The notes below the pieces were generated by a model, which saw only the letters and a program-made list of their open reading frames with translations, was not told the origin of the DNA and did not search any database. The translations under genes and the position numbers were made by a program. A DNA stretch of 34,649 nt from CAZSTA01 sp964609495 [NCBI: uncultured bacterium] (lineage in GTDB: Bacteria > CAZSTA01). The DNA lies in contig CAZSTA010000013.1 of the NCBI GenBank assembly GCA_964609495.1, forward strand, positions 1 to 34,649. The letters run 5' to 3'. Below are positions 15,780-24,900 of this stretch, one piece after another; positions within the stretch are counted from its first letter, which is position 1, and the number at the start of each line of letters is the position of its first letter.

Positions 15780-16499
15780 TTACTCGAGAATAGCCTCTAT
15801 GACTCCATCCGATCTGTGAATTAATTTCGGAACTATATCATTTATATTAAGCTGAGCACAATATTTCAGATCCGCTTCCAACCCTAATTTTATTAAACTT
15901 CGTCCACTTGAGGAATCCTCTAGCGCTTTCAGAATATTGGGATAGTAGCTCTTAAACAATCTATGAGAAGCTTTGGCAGAATCGGTCGGAGTGACTCCCT
16001 CCTCGTTAAGCAGTATATCCACTAGAAAGCCAGCACAAACTGCATCATCCATCACGAAAGCCATCTCCCTTCCTGCACACACAATCACTATATCCTTCCC
16101 CTTTTCCTTAGCCTCCGAGACGCAGGCTTCTCCATTCAAGAAGGAACCAACTAGAATCATCTCAGCAGGAAGCAGATATTCAGCGGCTCTAGTCCCATTA
16201 GTGGTAGTTAAGATGATCTGCTCCCCTTCCAGCTGCAACCCGCTGAATTCATAAGGAGAATTTCCATAATCAAAGCCGGGAGGAGGAAGCCCTCCTCTCT
16301 CCCCGCAAAGTAAAAAGTTGCCGTTCTTCTTAGCCAACTCCTGAGCTTTCTCCACCTCTTTAACCAAGAAGAGTCCCTTACAGCACCCCTCTAGCAAGGT
16401 AACTATAGTTGAAGTAGCTCTCAGAACATCTATCAAAATACATAACGAACCCTTTAATTCCCCGACTTCAGAGGGAAGAAAAGCCACATCCAAAATCAA
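15780..16499 (-). CDS. comB: 2-phosphosulfolactate phosphatase (ComB family)
   Basis: This 239-residue protein has the ComB signatures ILIDVLRATSTIVTLL (from about 21), CGERGGLPPPGFDYGNSP and LTTTNGTRAAEYL. In methanogens ComB removes phosphate from 2-phosphosulfolactate in coenzyme M synthesis; bacterial members occur without coenzyme M and their substrate is less clear. No comA or comC is in this window. The start is TTG at 16499, chosen because AGGAGGT lies 7 bases upstream. It follows rtcA by 125 bases and precedes the amidohydrolase gene by 16 bases on the same strand, so the last two are probably one transcript. Confidence 0.9.
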   Translation of the reverse strand: MILDVAFLPSEVGELKGSLCILIDVLRATSTIVTLLEGCCKGLFLVKEVEKAQELAKKNGNFLLCGERGGLPPPGFDYGNSPYEFSGLQLEGEQIILTTTNGTRAAEYLLPAEMILVGSFLNGEACVSEAKEKGKDIVIVCAGREMAFVMDDAVCAGFLVDILLNEEGVTPTDSAKASHRLFKSYYPNILKALEDSSSGRSLIKLGLEADLKYCAQLNINDIVPKLIHRSDGVIEAILE

Positions 16500-16624
16500 A
16501 CGTTTGCACCTCCTAGATAATCCTCTCTTTTTACTATAACGGTAGTATCTTCTTCAGCTGATCTCAAATCAGATGTCCAACACACTCTATTCCGCCCTCT
16601 ATGCTCAGTAGATACAAAGCCATA

Positions 16625-17674
16625 TCAGAAATGTTTAACTGATACTTCTCCCTTCTCCCCTTCTCGTCCTCTGACCTCAAATTGCCCTGGTAGAAACTTC
16701 TCCACCACCCAGATATTCGTCAATAGATGTTGAGATATACAAGAGGTTGTAAAGGATGAATCCTCATCAACTAGAGCCACATAGGGAATCAACTGATCCG
16801 CTAGATATTTGTCGATCGCCGCATCGGATTTGAGAAAATCGAGCAACTCTCTACAAGCTTCCTCCGCGACTTGCTCTGCTCTCTTCCCCCTCTCTCCCAG
16901 CGAGGTGAAAGCGGCCACACTTCCTTCAAATTCGGCTAGAAGAAATACCACCGTCCCCTGGCCGATAGCGGATGCGTTTGTAATGGAGATATCAGCCTCA
17001 TAGCCAGCCTTACCTAGACATTTCAAAGCTTGGCTACGTTGTCGCTCGGCGATAGATAGCTTGAGATTGGAGAGGGCAGAAATACCTCTTATACCCTTCA
17101 ACTCCCCTCTATCTTCAAGCTTAATTCCTCCGAGCTCCCTCCCTGGCTTTATATGAGCTTCAACTATCCCTCCTCCTTTAGGATACCATCCCCAGCGATC
17201 TAGATTTAACTCGACTTCGACTCCCATCTTGGATATCATCGGAAGAAATACCTGCTCTAAATAGTGATAGGGAGGACTCCAAGGCACGTGAGTCCCACCC
17301 CTAAGCATTAGAGAGCTACTCTCTCCAGCCCAGATCAGAGAGGGAAGTAGAGCTTGAAAGATCAACGATACCGAACCAGCACTCGCTCGAACCTTGGAGA
17401 CATCGAAGAGGAATCTCCCTCCCTTTATCTGTTGAGGGGAAAAGAACAACTCCTCGGAGAATAATTCCGCTCCTTTCAAGGTAGCCAACGATATCTCAGC
17501 CAAGGCACTAACACAAGTCAGATGCTGAGCCTGTAAACCTGGCTTCTTCCGTCCTGCCCTGATATTATATATCCTCAGAGGTCGGCGAAGGAGGGAAGCT
17601 AAAGCTAAGCTAGTGCGGAGTATCTGTCCTCCTCCCTCTCCATAAGATCCATCTATCTCGATCAATTGCTCCAT
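16625..17674 (-). CDS. rtcA: RNA 3'-terminal phosphate cyclase
   Basis: This 349-residue protein matches RtcA throughout. The N-terminus is IEIDGSYGEGGGQILRTSLALA, followed by NIRAGRKKPGLQAQHL, and GGTHVPWSPPYHYLEQVFLP. The nucleotidylated histidine is in SCISQHLLTN (His316). RtcA uses ATP to convert RNA 3'-phosphate ends to 2',3'-cyclic phosphates through a covalent AMP-enzyme and AMP-RNA. No rtcB ligase or rtcR regulator is nearby, unlike the E. coli operon, so it works alone here or with unlinked genes. The ATG at 17674 has no close SD. A candidate promoter lies at 17779-17807. Confidence 0.95.
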   Translation of the reverse strand: MEQLIEIDGSYGEGGGQILRTSLALASLLRRPLRIYNIRAGRKKPGLQAQHLTCVSALAEISLATLKGAELFSEELFFSPQQIKGGRFLFDVSKVRASAGSVSLIFQALLPSLIWAGESSSLMLRGGTHVPWSPPYHYLEQVFLPMISKMGVEVELNLDRWGWYPKGGGIVEAHIKPGRELGGIKLEDRGELKGIRGISALSNLKLSIAERQRSQALKCLGKAGYEADISITNASAIGQGTVVFLLAEFEGSVAAFTSLGERGKRAEQVAEEACRELLDFLKSDAAIDKYLADQLIPYVALVDEDSSFTTSCISQHLLTNIWVVEKFLPGQFEVRGREGEKGEVSVKHF

Positions 17675-17778
17675 AGGATATGCTATCTATCGATCTCCTT
17701 GAGCAAACTTATAATATTATACATCCAATCATCATAATCCTTGCTCTTCAGATCAAATCGCAGTTATCTGCTACATAT

Positions 17779-17807
17779 ATCTTAACATATTTACTCTCAT
17801 CTTTCAA
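17779..17807 (-). promoter_or_regulatory. Candidate promoter for rtcA
   Basis: On the minus strand TTGAAA (17802-17807) and TAAGAT (17779-17784) are 17 bases apart, and read toward rtcA with a leader of about 100 bases. The MITE-like element ends about 8 bases upstream of its -35. Confidence 0.45.
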
Positions 17808-17881
17808 TTATTTTTAAATGCATGTAAGCATGTAGAATATTGTGCTAGCGGTTTTGAACTCCCTTAAATCACCCTCCCCCT

Positions 17882-17904
17882 AACCCCCTCCCATCAAGGG
17901 AGGG
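17882..17904. repeat. GC-rich palindrome 1 within the MITE-like element
   Basis: CCCCCTCCC, a 5-base loop ATCAA, then GGGAGGGGG form a perfect 9-pair stem. Together with the second hairpin it gives the interior a mirror layout (ACCCTCCCCCTAAC left, GATAGGGTGAGGGGG right), like the widespread REP-type sequences of bacteria. It may stop transcription of the FucI-like gene reading from the right. Confidence 0.65.
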
Positions 17905-17934
17905 GGAAAAGGGCTTTAGTTCAATCTCAGTGTT

Positions 17935-17957
17935 CCCTCTCCCCTCGTGGGAGAGGG
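17935..17957. repeat. GC-rich palindrome 2 within the MITE-like element
   Basis: CCCTCTCCC, a 5-base loop CTCGT, then GGGAGAGGG form a perfect 9-pair stem, followed by ATAGGGTGAGGGGG. It is a sister of the hairpin at 17882-17904. Confidence 0.65.
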
Positions 17958-18098
17958 ATAGGGTGAGGGGGGAATCACATCCTGATTTCTTGGTAAAAAT
18001 CTACTAGCACGAAATTTTACATACTTCCTAAATGCTTCTTTAAGGGAGAGTGCAGTAGGGAGACTTTTGGAAAATACGTCTAATGCCCCCTCCATTGC

Positions 18099-19376
18099 TT
18101 ACATCTCCTCTATGACCTCCAACCCAAGAATATTAGCCAGCCATTTCACTGGCTGCACCAAATCCCCATAGAAGATCACCCGATGTAATCCACCAGAGTA
18201 GTTCTCCAATAGCTTCCGAGCATCCTTAACCTTCGTTATCGCCTTCGTCCGACAACCCCGATCTGTATCCAAATTTCCGATGATCTCCCCGGTGGAGATC
18301 AACATTTGCTCTAATCCGTCCAGCTTAGCTACCGTCACCTTCTGACCGATCCTCATCCTTACCTGAAGCGATACCCCTTGTTTATCCTCCGCGTGGCTGC
18401 GAATATAGTAGGGCTCTGGTTCAGCGTCTATACCACCCATCTTCGTGGCTGCTACGCAGTGACAGTGAATCACCGTGTTAGTGGAAGTATCGATCACTGG
18501 ATCGGAGACATATCCGGGGACATCTCCCAGATAGCCCACGACCAATTGAGTCAGGGTGGAGGCTAGATCTGCTTCACAGACTCCTGTTAGTCCTTCGTCA
18601 TTTAACTGCGAAAATGCCAGACAGGGATAGGCAGGTAGCAAACCTCTATATACCATCCCCAAGCAATCTATAGTAGCTGCCTGAGCTCCCTCACGCTCCA
18701 TTAGTGCTTTGAGCCCCAGATACATCCGGGCTGACTTTATTATATCCTCGCGGGATGGTTCCACTACCTTCTCCGCACCCTCTATCCACCGATCTGCTAT
18801 TTCCTCGGCTTGTTTCTCTTCTACTGCCTGATAGGCTTCCATTAGATCATTATGATTCATCCTCTGGATCGTCACCCCTAGCTTAGCCTTTGCTCGATCA
18901 ATATACTCCTCGTTCACGCCGCCTGTATCCCTGAAGTACAGGATCTTGGTCTCTCGCAGGCGCCGAACCGTATCTATGACCTTTAGAGCTTGACCTATCT
19001 CATCGAAGTCCGAGGTGGACAATCCGATTCCTCGCTTTGGAACAGGCATCACGAAGCCTCCAAATAGATCGATAAAAGAAATCACCGGGATATCCTCCTG
19101 CGATACTAACTTGTAATATCCAAAGGCTGGGATCGATAAGGCGATGACTAGGAGCGCATCCTCGCTCCCTAGAGCCATTTGCACTTTCTCTATATCCTCT
19201 GGCTTCGCGATAAGATGATCTCCCACGAACTCCACCTCGAAACCTAAACGGCTTTGTAGTCGCTCAAGTATTCCTCTGATCTCAGCTACTCTCTTCTCAG
19301 ATTCAAAATCGTAATAAGGCCATCCCTGGAGCCCCTTTGGCTTTGCTGAATATACTACTCGAATTCTTGTAACCAT
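18099..19376 (-). CDS. L-fucose/L-arabinose isomerase family protein
   Basis: This 425-residue protein resembles the C-terminal half and overall fold of FucI/AraA isomerases. The strongest motif is YPCLAFSQLNDEGLTGVCEADLASTL (about residues 246-271), which carries the conserved acidic metal ligand region, with HCHCVAATKMGG and the C-terminal HRVIFYGD later on. Such proteins interconvert aldoses and ketoses using a divalent metal; many distant members have no tested substrate, so I name only the family. The ATG at 19376 is preceded by AAGGAGG. A near-perfect promoter lies at 19552-19580. It stands as a single gene downstream of the glycerate kinase and near the GH106 operon, suggesting a part in sugar catabolism. 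Confidence 0.8.
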   Translation of the reverse strand: MVTRIRVVYSAKPKGLQGWPYYDFESEKRVAEIRGILERLQSRLGFEVEFVGDHLIAKPEDIEKVQMALGSEDALLVIALSIPAFGYYKLVSQEDIPVISFIDLFGGFVMPVPKRGIGLSTSDFDEIGQALKVIDTVRRLRETKILYFRDTGGVNEEYIDRAKAKLGVTIQRMNHNDLMEAYQAVEEKQAEEIADRWIEGAEKVVEPSREDIIKSARMYLGLKALMEREGAQAATIDCLGMVYRGLLPAYPCLAFSQLNDEGLTGVCEADLASTLTQLVVGYLGDVPGYVSDPVIDTSTNTVIHCHCVAATKMGGIDAEPEPYYIRSHAEDKQGVSLQVRMRIGQKVTVAKLDGLEQMLISTGEIIGNLDTDRGCRTKAITKVKDARKLLENYSGGLHRVIFYGDLVQPVKWLANILGLEVIEEM

Positions 19377-19423
19377 CTCAAGCTTTCCTCCTTTTAATAA
19401 TTATTCAGCTCTTATCAAATAAT

Positions 19424-19451
19424 CTTCAGGGTTCTCATCCCCAGTCTGAAG
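19424..19451 (-). other. Hairpin in the leader of the FucI-like gene
   Basis: CTTCAG (19424-19429) and CTGAAG (19446-19451) are exact complements around a 16-base loop with a possible inner G/C pair. It lies about 50 bases before the start codon in a leader of about 170 bases. I do not recognise a known riboswitch class. Confidence 0.3.
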
Positions 19452-19551
19452 TCAGAAGGTCTCAAGCTATCTTCTCATTTGTCTTGATTTTACAGAAAAA
19501 AGGACGAAAATCATCCACTTTTGGAATCTACTGAAGCTTATTCGCAAGTAA

Positions 19552-19580
19552 AGTATAACATCCTGCAAATAATATGTCAA
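19552..19580 (-). promoter_or_regulatory. Strong sigma-70 promoter for the FucI-like gene
   Basis: On the minus strand a perfect TTGACA (19575-19580) and TATACT (19552-19557, five of six) are 17 bases apart, with a second TTGACA just upstream (19588-19593). It predicts a leader of about 170 bases before the ATG at 19376. Confidence 0.7.
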
Positions 19581-19649
19581 GCGATTTTGTCAAGAAACCA
19601 TATATAAAAATATCGTGCTGGGATGTCTCACTCTATCCCTCCCTCTTTC

Positions 19650-20999
19650 TTAGAATACAAAAATCATCGCTAGATCATTCACATTAGTATTAGTAGGACC
19701 GGTAATGAGAAGATCTCCCAAAGCCTCAAAGAAGGTATAAGAATCATTATTCTTGAGATAATCGGAGGCTTTGTATCCCAATTCCTCGGCTCTTCGCAGG
19801 GTGCTTCCCTCGGCTAAAGCCCCAGTAGCATCGGTAGGGCCATCAGTCCCATCGGTAGCTGCGCCGATTATTATCACGTCATCTAACCCCGCGATCTCTA
19901 TAGCTGATGCTAAAGCTAATTCCTGATTACGTCCTCCTTTACCTCTACCTCGAATAGTAACTGTTGTTTCTCCTCCAGCTACTATAAATCCCGGCCTCTT
20001 AACTGGCTGATTGGAATTTAGAATCTCCTTAGCGATAGAGGCGAGGACTTTGCCTACCTCACGCGCTTCCCCTTCAATAAAGGTGGATAACAATAGCGAG
20101 TCGAAACCTAACTCCCGCCCTTTATTCAAGGCCGCAAGAGCGGCAACCTCATTGTCTCCCACGATCAGGTTATATACCTCGGCAAATATAGGATCGTCTT
20201 CCTTAGGAGTTTCGGGTATCTCGCCTTCACAACCACTTCTGATATGGGATCGCAGCGAAGCGGGTAATTGCTCCACCAGATCATATTTCTCAAGGATCTG
20301 ATAGGCATCCTCGAAAGTGGTGGTATCAGGAACAGTGGGACCGGAGGCGATAACGTCAAGAGGACTGCCTACCACATCGGACATTATCAAGCTGATCACC
20401 TTCGCTGGATAGGCTAGACGAGCGAGTTGACCTCCTTTGATCTGAGAGATATGTTTGCGTATGGCGTTGATCTCGTTAATCGTAGCTCCACACTTGAGGA
20501 GCAGATCGGTAACCTTCTTCATATCCGCTAAGGATATACCCTCGCTGGGAAGAGGCATAAGTGCCGATCCTCCTCCAGAGATGAGGCAGATAACTAGATC
20601 ATCCTCTCCGGCCTCGTTCAGTAGCTCAACGATCTTCCTCACTCCTTTAACTCCGTTATCATCAGGAATAGGATGACCCGCCTCGTTAAGCTCGATTCTA
20701 TCCGTATCCATCGTATATCCATACTTGACATTTATAACTCCAGCGGTTAAGCGATCGCCCAATATTCCCTCCACCGCTTTAGCCATAGGAGAGGAAGCCT
20801 TTCCTCCCCCTACGACATAGATGTTGCGAAATCTATCAAGATCGTGAGTTCGCTCTCCTATCCTGAGCCTCTGACCTTCAAGCTTCACCTGCTGCTCGAC
20901 TGCGTTCGCTGGATCAACAGCCTCCAGCGCCACCTTTAACACCTCTAAAGCCTTGCTTCGCTTCTCATTTTTATATAGAGATTCATCAAATTCGATCAT
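19650..20999 (-). CDS. Glycerate 2-kinase (GckA/TtuD, MOFRL family)
   Basis: The protein (449 residues from the ATG at 20999) has the two-part MOFRL-type glycerate kinase layout. Motifs are VVGGGKASSPMAKAVEGIL and LISGGGSALMPLP in the first domain, HISQIKGGQLA (lysine region), SDVVGSPLDVIASGPTVPD, then GGETTVTIRGRGKGGRNQELAL and AATDGTDGPTDATGA in the MOFRL domain. It phosphorylates D-glycerate to 2-phosphoglycerate with ATP, feeding lower glycolysis. The ATG at 20999 is preferred over one at 21008, since GAGG lies 9 bases upstream and is too close for the first. It follows the PhzF-family gene by about 14 bases and is probably co-transcribed. Confidence 0.92.
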   Translation of the reverse strand: MIEFDESLYKNEKRSKALEVLKVALEAVDPANAVEQQVKLEGQRLRIGERTHDLDRFRNIYVVGGGKASSPMAKAVEGILGDRLTAGVINVKYGYTMDTDRIELNEAGHPIPDDNGVKGVRKIVELLNEAGEDDLVICLISGGGSALMPLPSEGISLADMKKVTDLLLKCGATINEINAIRKHISQIKGGQLARLAYPAKVISLIMSDVVGSPLDVIASGPTVPDTTTFEDAYQILEKYDLVEQLPASLRSHIRSGCEGEIPETPKEDDPIFAEVYNLIVGDNEVAALAALNKGRELGFDSLLLSTFIEGEAREVGKVLASIAKEILNSNQPVKRPGFIVAGGETTVTIRGRGKGGRNQELALASAIEIAGLDDVIIIGAATDGTDGPTDATGALAEGSTLRRAEELGYKASDYLKNNDSYTFFEALGDLLITGPTNTNVNDLAMIFVF

Positions 21000-21013
21000 A
21001 TCGACCATCCTCT

Positions 21014-21892
21014 CTATATCGTAAATTCCCCCTTACCAACATAAGCGCATTTTCCACCTATTTTTATCGTATGCTTATTGTCTTTAATCTCACCTTTCAT
21101 CAGTATTTTTGATGGCCGTCCCATTTCTAGGCCCTGTTCATTTACTATTTCAAAGGATCTTCCGAAGATATTATATTTCAAAAGATACGCGGTTAAAGGT
21201 CCTGCGGCAGATCCCGTAGCTGCATCTTCTATCACACCTAGATGTGAAGCAAAGAACCTTGTATGAACCTTAGCAGTTGGCTTCAAAGTCTCCAAGGTAA
21301 ATAGATAAGGCCCTAATGAACTCTTATTACCAAAAAATCTCTTCAAGTTGTTTACGTTACCATCTGCACGTTGAATTGCAGAAAGACTCTTAATAGGAAT
21401 AATAAGCACATTATTTCCTGTTGAAACTTCTTCAATAGGCAGATTATCTGAAATATCTTCCGCTGATAAATTAATTAAATCTGCAATCTCCTTCTTATCT
21501 TTGTACTGAGCAAAGAATTCTGGTTCATTCTGAGTCATCCAGATAACATCATTCTTTTTTTCGAGAGGAATAACCCCGACCTTTGTTTTTAATTTCAATA
21601 TACCTCTCTTTTGAGGCCATATATTAAATATGTTCATAATTGAATAGGCTGTTCCTAAGGTCGGATGACCAGCAAAAGGCAATTCAAGTTTGACAGAAAA
21701 TATCCTTATTTCAAAATCGGCTTCTGGTTCTCCGCTATTAAAAATAAATGTTGTTTCCGAGTAATTGATTTCGTTTGCCAATTTTTGCATCTGTTCAGCA
21801 GTCAATCCAGCCGCATCTGGGAATACCGCTAATTGGTTACCTGAATAAGGTAAATCTGTAAAAACATCAATAAAAATACATTCTTTTATCAT
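21014..21892 (-). CDS. PhzF-family isomerase-like protein
   Basis: This 292-residue protein has the two-half PhzF/DapF-like fold. Key motifs are FIDVFTDLPYSGNQLAVF at the N-terminus, the catalytic glutamate in NYSETTFIF (Glu46), FAGHPTLGTAYSI, and DAATGSAAGPLTAYLL in the second half. PhzF itself isomerises dihydro-3-hydroxyanthranilate in phenazine synthesis; most members have unknown substrates, and no phenazine genes are near. The start is the ATG at 21892, after a GGGGG SD. Its coding sequence is more AT-rich than its neighbours and uses more AAT and ATA codons, which may mark transfer from another source. The glycerate kinase gene follows. Confidence 0.9.
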   Translation of the reverse strand: MIKECIFIDVFTDLPYSGNQLAVFPDAAGLTAEQMQKLANEINYSETTFIFNSGEPEADFEIRIFSVKLELPFAGHPTLGTAYSIMNIFNIWPQKRGILKLKTKVGVIPLEKKNDVIWMTQNEPEFFAQYKDKKEIADLINLSAEDISDNLPIEEVSTGNNVLIIPIKSLSAIQRADGNVNNLKRFFGNKSSLGPYLFTLETLKPTAKVHTRFFASHLGVIEDAATGSAAGPLTAYLLKYNIFGRSFEIVNEQGLEMGRPSKILMKGEIKDNKHTIKIGGKCAYVGKGEFTI

Positions 21893-21942
21893 CGTGTCCC
21901 CCTAAAATACGAAACTATATAAAAATCGAGAAAAAGGTATTA

Positions 21943-21978
21943 TGAAATGGGAAGTGAGATATCTCACTTCCCATTTCA
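21943..21978 (-). terminator. Perfect palindromic terminator of the GH106 operon
   Basis: Arms of 18 bases (TGAAATGGGAAGTGAGAT and its exact complement) meet with no spacer; in RNA they form a strong hairpin. Read on the minus strand it begins a few bases after the glycosidase stop codon and is followed by two runs of T (complements of 21932-21936 and 21921-21925). It ends the operon that starts at 26966 and separates it from the PhzF-like gene. Confidence 0.85.
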
Positions 21979-21982
21979 ACTT

Positions 21983-24900
21983 CTAATCAAGATCCATCTC
22001 CAGCTTCTCGTAGGCTACGATCTTTACCTCGCCCAATATTCCCGAAGGCTTAGGCTCTCCTATCAATAGATTCTGGAGAGCGTTAGCGACCTTAATGGTG
22101 ATCGTGTTCTTCCCCTCCTTGACGTATTCGGAGATATCAGCCTTGAAAGGCTCCCAGGGAAGAACTGCTACCTCTTGTCCATTGACGCTTACCGCCGCCA
22201 TATCGCCCACAGATTCGAGTTCTAATACCAGCTTCCTCTTCAAATATTCCTTGGGTATCTCAACCGTTTGCTCGTAAGTTCCGATCCCTGAATAGAAGGG
22301 GTATCCTTGTCCTGCCCAAGATCCAACTTCGATCTCCTGCGGATAGGGTTTCAACACCTTCTTGCCCTGACCGAGGGCGAAATTTCCCACGATAACTACT
22401 GGATAGGTCAAGCTGGGAGTATCATAGAGATGTCCAGAAGTTCTGATAGTGATCTTATTCTCGCCCTTCCGAATCTCTATATCAGCTTCCTCTATATAGT
22501 GATCTAGATACTCGCCCCTCTTGAATTCAGCTTTCTTGTTATTAAAGGTTAAGGTGAAGTCTATAGGAGCGCTTCCCCTCCATACCCTATCGACAGCTAA
22601 ACCATCCAGCAGAAGTTTCGCTTGTTTATCCTCGATCTCGGAGGTGAAAGAGGCTTCGTAGATATGCACTTCAGCGCAGTTATCTCTACCTAGGACTTGG
22701 GCTTCGATCCTATAATTCCACTCTCTTAGAGGAAGGGCATTGGGTTTATCAATACAGAACTTCCACTTCTTGCCCAAAGTTATAGGTTCTAGGATCTCCG
22801 CGACCTTGACCTCTTTTCTCTGAGATTCCTTATCGCCATCTTTGAATTCGATGAAGTGATCGCCCTTCTGAGGGGTAACCGCAAATACCTTCCCCTCGGT
22901 TAAGCATTCGATCTCCAAATCGGTATCGGTTATGTGGAGAGGAGTATCTCCCTTAACTAAAGCGATTATATAAGACTGAGTAGGCTCGAACCTCAAGGAG
23001 GTGGTGAATCTATCCTTCTCCAACTTATAGCGGTAAAGTGGTTTCGTCTCTCCAGTAACAGCCTCCCATAGTTGGGGAACTCCGCCACCCTTCACGTTGA
23101 TATCAGCTTCATATTCCACAGTGCGAGAGCTATTGACAAAGAGATAGAAATCAGCTCCCTCCTTGAGATAGTGCAGATAGATTATATCTCCAATCGGCTT
23201 GCCATCAGTTTCGATGGTGACCTCAGGATCGACTAAATCCCCAAGTGCTTCGCCAAGTTCTTCCTCGAACTTGCCGACAGGCTCAGTATCAGGAATGAGA
23301 CAAGCGCTATCACCTTTATCGAAAATAGCCTTGGCGGCCTCCCTTAATTCCTCATCCTTTCCAGCTTCGGCGAAGGAATCGGTCAACGCGCCGATGGCGA
23401 TCAACTTTCCACCCTCATCATAAAACTCCTTTATCTTCGCAACCGTCCTCTTCGATAGAGTGATGCATCTGGGAAGAACTAAGACCTCGAAAGCCTCCAG
23501 CAATATTCCATCTTTGAAGAAAGCCAATCTTCCATCATCTAGGACGCAGGCTTCCTGTAACTGCTCCTCTCCCACGAAATCGAAATCGAAGTTAGTCCGC
23601 AATAGACCAGTGCAAGTTCTCTCCAAATCCCTGACGATCGCCTCCACCGTTGGATTATTTCCTGGATCGAGATTAGCCCACATACTCTTGGCGGGGGAGA
23701 GCACCGCAACTTGGGCTTTATGCTTTCCTCCAGAGAATAGGCTACATAGTCTGCCAATATAATCAGCTAGGATCTTGTAGTATCTCCAGAAGGGAGATTG
23801 ATAGAACTCTCCCGGAGGACATTCCCACTTCCTCAATCCTTGAATAGAATAGTAGAAAGCGTGAGGCTCCAAGAGATTGACCCCCAAAGCTACCTGCCAA
23901 TCGGACATCCACTTCAGATTTCTGAGGTCTATCCCCCACTGACTCGCTAAACCGAAGCATTCGCTCATCACGCGCGGTTTACCGTAGAGATGAGCCGCGG
24001 AGCTAGCATACTTCGGACCCATCAGATTGTTGAGATGACCTTCTTCCTCGGGCCAACACAACTCACAGAGGAAATCCACTCCTCCGAAGTGAAGATAACG
24101 AGCAGCACGAGTTAGATCTCCTTGATGCCTGATATGTTGGAGGAATTCCCCCTCGAATAGCGGATGACCGATACTGTTAAGCCTGACCTCATCACAATAA
24201 TCGTAAATCTGTTTGTAGAAAGCCTTATGGTAGAGATCAGTTATGGTCTCGTAATAATCGCAACGAATCCTTATCGCCTCGGGCGAATCTATATCCAATA
24301 GAAGAAGCGGTAGGGCAGTTATGAGATCGTATCCAGTGCGCCAGGTGAATTCGGCTGGAAGGCTGGGCGTCCAAGCGATAGCCTCGGGCGGATTATAGTT
24401 CATAGATGGCTCATCGGTGAAGATGCCCATAACTACATTGCCGAAATACTGACCGAAGCGCTTGGCATACTCCTTATGGGTAAGCTCAATGAAACGAGCG
24501 ACCGCATCTTTATTCAAAGTATCGAGAGCCCCTCCGAAGAAGGATCTACCAATAAGGAAGCGACGAGTGAATACCAACACCTTCCAATCATTACCAGCAG
24601 CCGCATCCCAATCAACTTTGTTCCCCCAGGTATAAGGAGCTAGATCGAGGTAACATTCGGGGAATCCACGGATCGCCCCATCCTCAGCGACTGGGACTGC
24701 TACCACCCCGATCAGTCCATCTTGAGGATCGAAGGAGATCGCACAATGATCTCCGCCTTTGACCTCATAGGTTTCGGAGAGATAAGCTCCTGACATCCGA
24801 CGCTCAGGACAATCCTCGATTACCTTCGCATTCGCAGTGCCACTGGGCCAATTGTTCTCATCGTATAAATAAGCCTTCATCCCCAGACGCTCTGCCTCCT

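Larger units (their letters stand above)
17824..18028. mobile_element. MITE-like element with imperfect terminal inverted repeats
   Basis: About 205 bases without an ORF. The ends are imperfect inverted repeats: AAGCATGTAGAATATTGTGC at 17826 and the inverted AAGTATGTAAAATTTCGTGC near 18026, extending to CTAG with about 4 mismatches in 23. The element is flanked by a near-perfect 9-base direct repeat, TAAATGCAT (17815-17823) and TAAATGCTT (18029-18037), which looks like a target-site duplication. Inside are two perfect GC-rich hairpins. The pattern suggests a non-autonomous element moved by a transposase encoded elsewhere; no transposase is in the window. Confidence 0.6.
17675..18098. other. 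424-base gap between rtcA and the FucI-like gene
   Basis: The gap holds the candidate rtcA promoter (17779-17807) and a MITE-like element with GC-rich hairpins (17824-18028). The remaining 18038-18098 shows nothing recognisable. No ORF with a ribosome-binding site is seen. Confidence 0.6.

Noticed and set aside
16560-16580. Short inverted repeat CTGATCTCAAATCAG in the rtcA-comB gap
   Set aside because: The stem is only five pairs and there is no T-run on either side, so it is not supported as a terminator or operator.
19381-19551. Known riboswitch in the leader of the FucI-like gene
   Set aside because: There is a hairpin but none of the conserved cores of common riboswitches that I can recognise.
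23460-23762. Plus-strand frame of 100 codons inside the glycosidase gene
   Set aside because: It is antisense to an intact GH106-like coding region with conserved motifs, with no SD.
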